The notes beneath the pieces were generated by a model. It saw nothing but the letters and a program-made list of their open reading frames with translations, did not search any database and was not told the DNA's origin. From contig JAFABT010000319.1 of the NCBI GenBank assembly GCA_023425905.1, positions 1 to 9,942 on the forward strand: a stretch of DNA of 9,942 bases. The letters run 5' to 3'. Shown here one piece after another: positions 5,453 through 9,942 of the stretch. The DNA comes from Actinomycetes bacterium. GTDB lineage: Bacteria; Actinomycetota; Actinomycetes; Actinomycetales; Cellulomonadaceae. Both the position numbers and the translations under genes were made by a program. Every line of letters begins with the position of its first letter. Within the stretch, counting starts at the first letter, position 1.

Positions 5453-7168
5453 GTGCTCGAAGAGATCCGCATCGACAACCTGGGCGTCATCACCTCCGCT
5501 CGGCTCCCGCTCGGGCCTGGGCTCACGGTCCTCACAGGGGAGACCGGCGCGGGCAAGACGATGGTGCTCACCGGCCTCGGTCTGCTCCTCGGCGTCAAGG
5601 CCGATTCCGCGACCGTCCGCAGCGGGGCCGACACCGCCGCCGTCGAGGGCAGGGTGCGGGTGCCCGCGGCTTCCGCCGTGCTCGACCGCGCGCTGGAGGC
5701 CGGCGCCGTGCTCGACGACGACGGCACTCTCGTGCTCGTCCGGACCGTCGCCGCCGAGGGCCGATCGCGAGCCGTCGTCGGAGGGCGCGGTGTGCCACAG
5801 GCGCTGCTGGGAGAGCTCACGGACGAGCTCGTCACCGTCCACGGACAGGCGGACCAGGCGCGGCTGCGCTCGCCCGCGCGGCAGCGGCTCGCGCTCGACG
5901 ACTTCGCCGGTCCCGAGCACGACGAGCGGCTGCGCGAGTACCGGGCAGCGTGGGCGCGTCGTACGCAGGCGCTCGCCGAACGAGATGAGCTCGTCGGGCG
6001 CGCGCAGGAACGTGCGCGTGAGGCCGAGCTGCTCCGGCTCGGGCTCGCGGAGATCGAGCGGACCGCTCCGCTTCCCGGTGAGGACGTCGAGCTCGCGGCG
6101 CTCTCGGAGCGCCTCGGTCACGTCGAGGAGCTGCGGGCTGCGACGACTCTCGCTCACACGGCACTCGCCGGAGACGAGGTCGACCTGGCGGCGACGGCGA
6201 CCGGACTCGTCGAGCACGCCCGGCGTCAGCTCGAGCACGTCGCGGCGCACGACGCCCAGCTCGCTGCGCTCGTGGCGCGACTCACCGACCTGTCGTACCA
6301 GCTCGTCGACGTCGGTGCCGAGCTGTCGTCGTTCCTCGGCGGGCTCGAGGCCGACCCCGTGCGGCTCGAAGCGGTCGAGCGGCGCCGTGCGGAACTGGGC
6401 GCCCTCACGCGACGCTTCGGTCCGGATCTCGCCGCCGTTGACGAGTGGGCTCGAACCGCCTCGGCGCGGCTCGTCGAACTCGACGGGGGGACGGACCGGG
6501 TCGAGGCGCTCGATGCTGAGATCGCCGCGCTCGACGTGGCGCTCGAGGACCTCGCGGGCCGGCTCACCCGTGCGCGGACCGACGCGGCCGGACGGCTCGC
6601 CGACGCTGTGACGCGCGAGCTCGCGTCGCTCGCGATGGGTGGCGCGAGCCTCCTCATCGACGTGACCGGTGACGAGCCCGGGCCCTGGGGGCGTGACCGC
6701 GTGACGATGAATCTCGTGCCTCACCCGGGAGCCCCCGCGCGACCACTCGGCAAGGGAGCCTCCGGCGGGGAGCTCTCGCGGGTCATGCTCGCGATCGAGG
6801 TCGCCCTCGCGACGTCACCGACCTCAGGGGCCCACACGCCGTCGACGTTCGTGTTCGACGAGGTCGACGCCGGGGTCGGGGGCCAGGCTGCGGTCGAGGT
6901 CGGGCGGCGGCTGGCCGCGCTCGCCCGGGGTGCCCAGGTCGTCGTCGTCACCCACCTCGCCCAGGTCGCCGCGTTCGCCGATCGGCACCTCGTCGTGCTC
7001 AAGCAGTCCCGGTCCGGGGACGCGTCCGTCACCGAGTCGGACGTGCGCGCGGTCGACGGGCCAGACCGGGTCCGCGAGCTCGCCCGCATGCTCTCGGGCC
7101 AGCAGGACTCCGACACGGCGCGCGCACACGCCGCTGAGCTTCTCGCGCTCGCAGACGTGGGACGATGA
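5453..7168 (+). CDS. recN: DNA repair protein RecN (SMC-like ATPase)
   Basis: This 571-residue SMC-family ATPase acts early in recombinational repair of double-strand breaks. The N-terminus LEEIRIDNLGVI is the usual RecN opening. Walker A is GETGAGKT (29-36), and VTVHGQADQ is the conserved Q-loop region. Two coiled-coil arms (about 155-245 and 300-390) are full of Glu, Arg, Leu and Ala. The ABC signature is LGKGASGGELSRV (432-444), Walker B is TFVFDEVDAGVGG (465-477) with D469 and E470, and the H-loop is VVTHLAQVAAFAD. Length is normal (E. coli RecN is about 553) and no key residue is missing. GTG 5453 is chosen because GGAGGT precedes it and the protein then begins exactly at the conserved N-terminus. 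The gap after nadK is only 2 bases, and the stop overlaps steA (ATGA). No LexA box is placed immediately upstream, consistent with expression as part of the row. Confidence 0.97.
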   Translation: MLEEIRIDNLGVITSARLPLGPGLTVLTGETGAGKTMVLTGLGLLLGVKADSATVRSGADTAAVEGRVRVPAASAVLDRALEAGAVLDDDGTLVLVRTVAAEGRSRAVVGGRGVPQALLGELTDELVTVHGQADQARLRSPARQRLALDDFAGPEHDERLREYRAAWARRTQALAERDELVGRAQERAREAELLRLGLAEIERTAPLPGEDVELAALSERLGHVEELRAATTLAHTALAGDEVDLAATATGLVEHARRQLEHVAAHDAQLAALVARLTDLSYQLVDVGAELSSFLGGLEADPVRLEAVERRRAELGALTRRFGPDLAAVDEWARTASARLVELDGGTDRVEALDAEIAALDVALEDLAGRLTRARTDAAGRLADAVTRELASLAMGGASLLIDVTGDEPGPWGRDRVTMNLVPHPGAPARPLGKGASGGELSRVMLAIEVALATSPTSGAHTPSTFVFDEVDAGVGGQAAVEVGRRLAALARGAQVVVVTHLAQVAAFADRHLVVLKQSRSGDASVTESDVRAVDGPDRVRELARMLSGQQDSDTARAHAAELLALADVGR

Positions 7169-8361
7169 GCCGGATCATGAGACAGCTGAGACGACAACGC
7201 ACGCGTTCCTACGACGGGACCCTCGGGGGGCCAGCACGCGTCGACCCCCGCACGAAGGCCCTGGTCAAGCGGCTGCGGCCGGGTGACGTCGCGGTCATCG
7301 ACCACCAGGACATCGACCGGATCGCCGCCGAGGCGCTCATCGCGGCACGGCCCTCGGTCGTCCTCAACGCCGCCCGGTCGACCTCGGGCCGGTATCCGAA
7401 CCTCGGGCCCGAGCTCCTGCTCGAGCAGGGCGTCGTCCTCGTCGACGACCTCGGCCCCGACGTCATGTCGATCCGGGAGGGCCGCCGCCTGCGGATCGAG
7501 GGAGCGAGCGTCTACGAGGGCGACTCGCTCATCGCCGAGGGTGTCGTGCAGACCACGGAGTCGGTGGCCGCGAGCCTCGCAGAGGCCCGCGCCGGCCTCT
7601 CGATCCAGCTCGAGTCGTTCGCCGCGAACACGATGGACTACCTCCGCCGGGAACGCGAGCTGCTCCTCGACGGCGTGGGCGTGCCCGACATCACGACGAG
7701 GATCGACGGGCGCCAGGTGCTGCTCGTCGTGCGGGGCTACCACTACCGCGAAGACCTCGACACGCTGCGGCCCTACATCCGTGAGTACCGCCCCGTGCTC
7801 ATCGGTGTCGACGGCGGCGCGGACGCCATCCTCGAGGCCGGGTGGCGGCCAGACCTCATCGTCGGCGACATGGACTCGGTCTCCGACAAGGCGCTCGGGT
7901 GCGGCGCAGAGATCGTCGTCCACGCGTACCGCGACGGTCGGGCGCCCGGCCTCGAACGGGTTGAGCGCCTCGGCGTGCCGCACGTCGTGTTCCCGGCGAC
8001 GGGCACGAGCGAGGACGTCGCGATGCTGCTCGCCGACGACAAGGGCGCAGAACTCATCGTCGCCGTGGGGTCGCACGCGACCCTCGTCGAGTTCCTCGAC
8101 AAGGGCCGGTCCGGCATGGCCTCGACCTTCCTCACCCGGCTGCGGGTGGGAGGCAAGCTCGTCGACGCCAAGGGTGTCTCGCGGCTCTACCGGCAGCGGA
8201 TCTCCAACCTCCAGCTCACGCTGCTCGTCCTCGCGGGACTGCTCGCGCTCGGCGTCGCGCTCGCGTCGACCAACGCCGGCCAGACGGCGTTCGGGCTCTC
8301 GGGCGCGTATCTCGACGACATCACCTCGTGGTTCCACCGGCTGTTCCAGGGTCTGCCATGA
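7165..8361 (+). CDS. steA: SteA, cytokinetic/cell-separation protein with TPK-like domain
   Basis: This 398-residue protein of the SteA (Rv1697-type) family has a basic N-terminus (1-15) and then an all-alpha/beta body. A thiamin-pyrophosphokinase-like catalytic region includes GVDGGAD (214-220), GWRPDLIVGDMDSVSD (about 226-241) and FPATGTSEDVAMLLADDKGAEL. A single membrane helix lies at about 349-367 (LQLTLLVLAGLLALGVALA), followed by a short tail of about 30 residues. In Corynebacterium glutamicum SteA and SteB work together at the septum to activate the peptidoglycan hydrolase RipA for daughter-cell separation. The same pairing here (steB lies just downstream) supports the assignment. Annotation pipelines may call it 'putative cytokinetic ring protein SteA' or 'thiamine pyrophosphokinase'. 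The Asp-rich TPK motifs are retained, so it may bind a nucleotide or pyrophosphate ligand, but thiamin kinase activity is not implied. ATG 7165 overlaps the recN stop; ATG 7177 is an alternative start. Confidence 0.92.
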   Translation: MSRIMRQLRRQRTRSYDGTLGGPARVDPRTKALVKRLRPGDVAVIDHQDIDRIAAEALIAARPSVVLNAARSTSGRYPNLGPELLLEQGVVLVDDLGPDVMSIREGRRLRIEGASVYEGDSLIAEGVVQTTESVAASLAEARAGLSIQLESFAANTMDYLRRERELLLDGVGVPDITTRIDGRQVLLVVRGYHYREDLDTLRPYIREYRPVLIGVDGGADAILEAGWRPDLIVGDMDSVSDKALGCGAEIVVHAYRDGRAPGLERVERLGVPHVVFPATGTSEDVAMLLADDKGAELIVAVGSHATLVEFLDKGRSGMASTFLTRLRVGGKLVDAKGVSRLYRQRISNLQLTLLVLAGLLALGVALASTNAGQTAFGLSGAYLDDITSWFHRLFQGLP

Positions 8362-8444
8362 CCGCCGCCGCGCGCACGACCGGCATGGGCTCGCCGTCCC
8401 CCGAGCCCGCCTCCGACCGTCACGACCGAAGGTCCGCACCGTGA
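8358..8444 (+). CDS. Possible 28-residue ORF bridging steA and steB
   Basis: An ATG at 8358 overlaps the steA stop (ATGA, 8358-8361). It opens a 28-codon frame whose TGA (8442-8444) overlaps the steB GTG (GTGA, 8441-8444). The peptide is Ala, Arg, Ser and Pro-rich with no recognisable domain (it begins MTAAARTTGM). No separate strong ribosome binding site is seen before its ATG. It could let ribosomes travel from steA to steB without dissociating, like a coupling peptide. The fit may also be chance: a 79-base gap in GC-rich DNA stays open easily and ATGA is a common stop context. Confidence 0.3.
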   Translation: MTAAARTTGMGSPSPEPASDRHDRRSAP

Positions 8445-9535
8445 TCGACTTCCGATACCACCTCGTCTCCCTCATCTCCGTCTTCCTCGCTCTCGCCGTG
8501 GGGATCGCGCTGGGCGCCGGCCCGCTCAAGGAGTCGATCGGCGACGTCCTCACCGGCCAGGTCGAGCAGCTGCGCACCGACAAGGCGAGCCTGCGCAGCG
8601 AGCTGGACACCGCGCACGCGCGCACGATCGAGGACTCCGCGGTGCTCGAGGCACTTGCCCCGCAGCTCCTCGGCGACGCGCTGCCTGGCCGCCGCGTCGC
8701 GCTTGTCGTCCTCGACGAGGAGGTGGGCGGTGACGACGTGACGAAGGTCGCCGACTCCCTCGTCCTCGCAGGTGCCGAGATCACTGCCCAGGTGACCGTC
8801 TCCGCACGATGGACCGACCCGGAGCAGAAGGTCTTCCGGCAGGCGCTCGCCGGATCGGTCGGCCAGTTCCTCGACCCGAGCCCCGGCACGTCGGCGAGCG
8901 TCGAGAACCTGCTCGCCGAGGCGCTCGCGCAGGGGCTGGCGAAGGCCGACCCGAGCAACCCGGACGCGCTCGCGGAGAACGCCGCACTCCTGCTCGAGCT
9001 GCTCGCCTCGGACGACAGCGCCCTCGTCACGCTCGCAGCCCCGGTGACGCGTGCCGCAGACGCCGTCGTCTATCTCGTCGGCCCGGCGGAGGGCGCGGTC
9101 GCCGGCAGCGGCGCGGCGAAGCCCTCGCCCTCCGCGAGCGAGTCGTCCGACCCTGCCGTGGACCCTGAGGTCGTCGAGGCACGCCGGGAGATCGTCGTCG
9201 CCGGACAGGCTCGCTCGAGCGGCGTCGTCGTCGCGACGGTGGCCAGCACGAACGGTGACCTCATCCACGCGCTTCGGTCCGACGACGCACTCTCCGCCGT
9301 GGTGGCGACGGCGACGGGCACGGACACCCCGGCCGGCCGGGTCACCCTCGTGCTCGCTCTCAACGCGCGCATCGGTGGACAGGTCGGGCACTACGGCTTC
9401 GGCCAGGGGGCCACCGCACCCACCGCGACGCGCCTCGACCTCGCGCCCGTGGACCGCACACCCGTCGCGAGCCCGCCCCCGGACGGCGGGTCGGACTCCC
9501 AGGGGGATGAGACCACGGGGGACGGGGCGCAGTGA
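8441..9535 (+). CDS. steB: SteB / MctB-family (copper transporter-like) envelope protein
   Basis: This 364-residue protein of the Rv1698 (MctB) / SteB family has the typical N-terminus VIDFRYHLVSLISVFLALAV with an uncleaved-looking membrane helix at about 8-27. A coiled coil (about 37-60, GQVEQLRTDKASLRSELDTA) follows. The extracytoplasmic alpha/beta body to about 340 contains GRRVALVVLDEEVG and GRVTLVLALNARIGGQVGHYGFG, and the tail is Pro/Asp/Ser-rich. It probably sits in the cytoplasmic membrane with its body outside, pairing with SteA to activate a septal hydrolase. The family name 'copper transporter' comes from M. tuberculosis, where Rv1698 was described as an outer-membrane channel. This organism shows no sign of a mycolate outer membrane, and no Cys/Met/His copper cluster is visible. 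Start GTG 8441 matches the conserved family N-terminus, with AAGG at 8429-8432 as a modest ribosome site. The stop overlaps the next gene (GTGA). Confidence 0.92.
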   Translation: MIDFRYHLVSLISVFLALAVGIALGAGPLKESIGDVLTGQVEQLRTDKASLRSELDTAHARTIEDSAVLEALAPQLLGDALPGRRVALVVLDEEVGGDDVTKVADSLVLAGAEITAQVTVSARWTDPEQKVFRQALAGSVGQFLDPSPGTSASVENLLAEALAQGLAKADPSNPDALAENAALLLELLASDDSALVTLAAPVTRAADAVVYLVGPAEGAVAGSGAAKPSPSASESSDPAVDPEVVEARREIVVAGQARSSGVVVATVASTNGDLIHALRSDDALSAVVATATGTDTPAGRVTLVLALNARIGGQVGHYGFGQGATAPTATRLDLAPVDRTPVASPPPDGGSDSQGDETTGDGAQ

Positions 9536-9942
9536 CGTCGCTCCTCTCCCACGCGATCCGCGCGGGTGCGGGCGCTGCGCTCGCCGCGGTGGTCGCGCGT
9601 CGGCTGCTGCACGACCGCCCGCCGGGCGGTTCGTCGCGGTGGACGCGGCAGAACCACCGTGGAGACGAGGTCAGCCTGCTCGAGGGGCCCGCGCTCGTGT
9701 CGGGTCTCGTCGTGGGCGCGGGTCTCTCCGGCGGCGGGGCGCTCGGCGTGGCCGCAGGTGCGGTCGGAGCGGCGGCGGGAGCGCTCGGCGTCGTCGACGA
9801 CCTTGCGGAGGAGCGGGGACCGGTCGCCGCCAAAGGCCTGCGCGGTCACCTCGGTGCGCTGCGCGCCGGCACGCTCACGACGGGTGGGCTCAAGCTGCTG
9901 GGCATCGGCGCCTCCTCGCTCGTGGCGGCCGCGGTCCTCACC
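9532..9942 (+). CDS. MraY-like (glycosyltransferase family 4) membrane transferase, N-terminal part, cut by window edge
   Basis: A frame opening at GTG 9532, which overlaps the steB stop (GTGA, 9532-9535), runs without stop to the window end (137 codons seen). Hydrophobic segments lie at about residues 8-22, 54-88 and 119-137. Between them are the polar motifs RQNHRGDEVSLLEGP (39-53) and GVVDDLAEERG (86-96), then KGLRGHLGALRAGTLTTGG (101-119). The Asp-Asp pair (D89-D90) after a membrane segment, followed by KGL and a conserved Lys (K121), resembles the polyprenyl-phosphate sugar-1-phosphate transferase fold (MraY/WecA, COG0472). The GHLGALRxGxLTTG stretch is unlike true MraY and points to an uncharacterised subgroup. 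Substrate is unknown, but its place after steA-steB suggests envelope glycopolymer work (inference). No strong ribosome site precedes it, so it is probably coupled to steB. Confidence 0.8.
   Translation, partial: MTSLLSHAIRAGAGAALAAVVARRLLHDRPPGGSSRWTRQNHRGDEVSLLEGPALVSGLVVGAGLSGGGALGVAAGAVGAAAGALGVVDDLAEERGPVAAKGLRGHLGALRAGTLTTGGLKLLGIGASSLVAAAVLT

Noticed and set aside
4541..6724. Minus-strand open frame of 727 codons opposite nadK and recN
   Set aside because: No domain or start context; it lies antisense to well-identified genes and is explained by high GC at third positions.
7283..8440. In-frame region upstream of steB
   Set aside because: It is a shadow of steA in another frame. The SteB family N-terminus begins exactly at GTG 8441.
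6721..9030. Minus-strand open frame of 769 codons opposite recN, steA and steB
   Set aside because: Its translation is Ser/Arg/Ala-rich with no recognisable motif. The opposite strand has three proteins with complete family motifs, so it is a GC-rich shadow frame.

Overview
The window is very GC-rich and fully occupied by plus-strand genes. It starts inside the 3' part of a 5S rRNA gene. The next genes (TPR-like protein, HAD-IIA phosphatase, ~60-residue protein, tlyA, nadK, recN, steA, steB/mctB) match, in order and orientation, the Mycobacterium tuberculosis block Rv1691-Rv1698 as I remember it. This makes the source a chromosomal segment of an actinobacterium. A Micrococcales-type organism (Cellulomonas/Oerskovia/Sanguibacter-like) is my best guess from composition and protein style, but I cannot prove it from the sequence.

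Layout: 1-97 is the 3' end of 5S rRNA, and 107-163 is a strong rho-independent terminator closing the rRNA operon. 272-2239 encodes a protein with a ~375-residue Arg/Gly/Ser/Pro-rich disordered front, a TPR-like helical domain and an acidic tail. 2236-3264 is a HAD-IIA phosphatase of the glycerol-3-phosphate phosphatase type. 3265-3481 is the only sizeable internal gap; it holds a hairpin and a weak promoter candidate. 3482-3664 encodes a 60-residue conserved small protein. Then come tlyA (3661-4593), nadK (4590-5450), recN (5453-7168), steA (7165-8361), a possible 28-codon bridging ORF (8358-8444), steB (8441-9535), and the start of an MraY-like membrane transferase gene (9532 to the window edge).

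Almost every junction is a 4-base ATGA or GTGA stop/start overlap, so the genes look translationally coupled in two transcription units, 272-3264 and about 3400 onward, or in one unit with an internal promoter. The products cover rRNA 2'-O-methylation (TlyA), NADP supply (NadK), DNA break repair (RecN), phosphate-ester or lipid-polar-head recycling (HAD phosphatase), and cell separation/envelope work (SteA, SteB, MraY-like protein).

No mobile element, CRISPR array, prophage or defence system is visible. This is a conserved housekeeping region. The least understood parts are the RGG-like N-terminus of the first gene, the steA-steB bridging ORF, the SteA thiamin-pyrophosphokinase-like motif, and the truncated MraY-like gene at the right edge.
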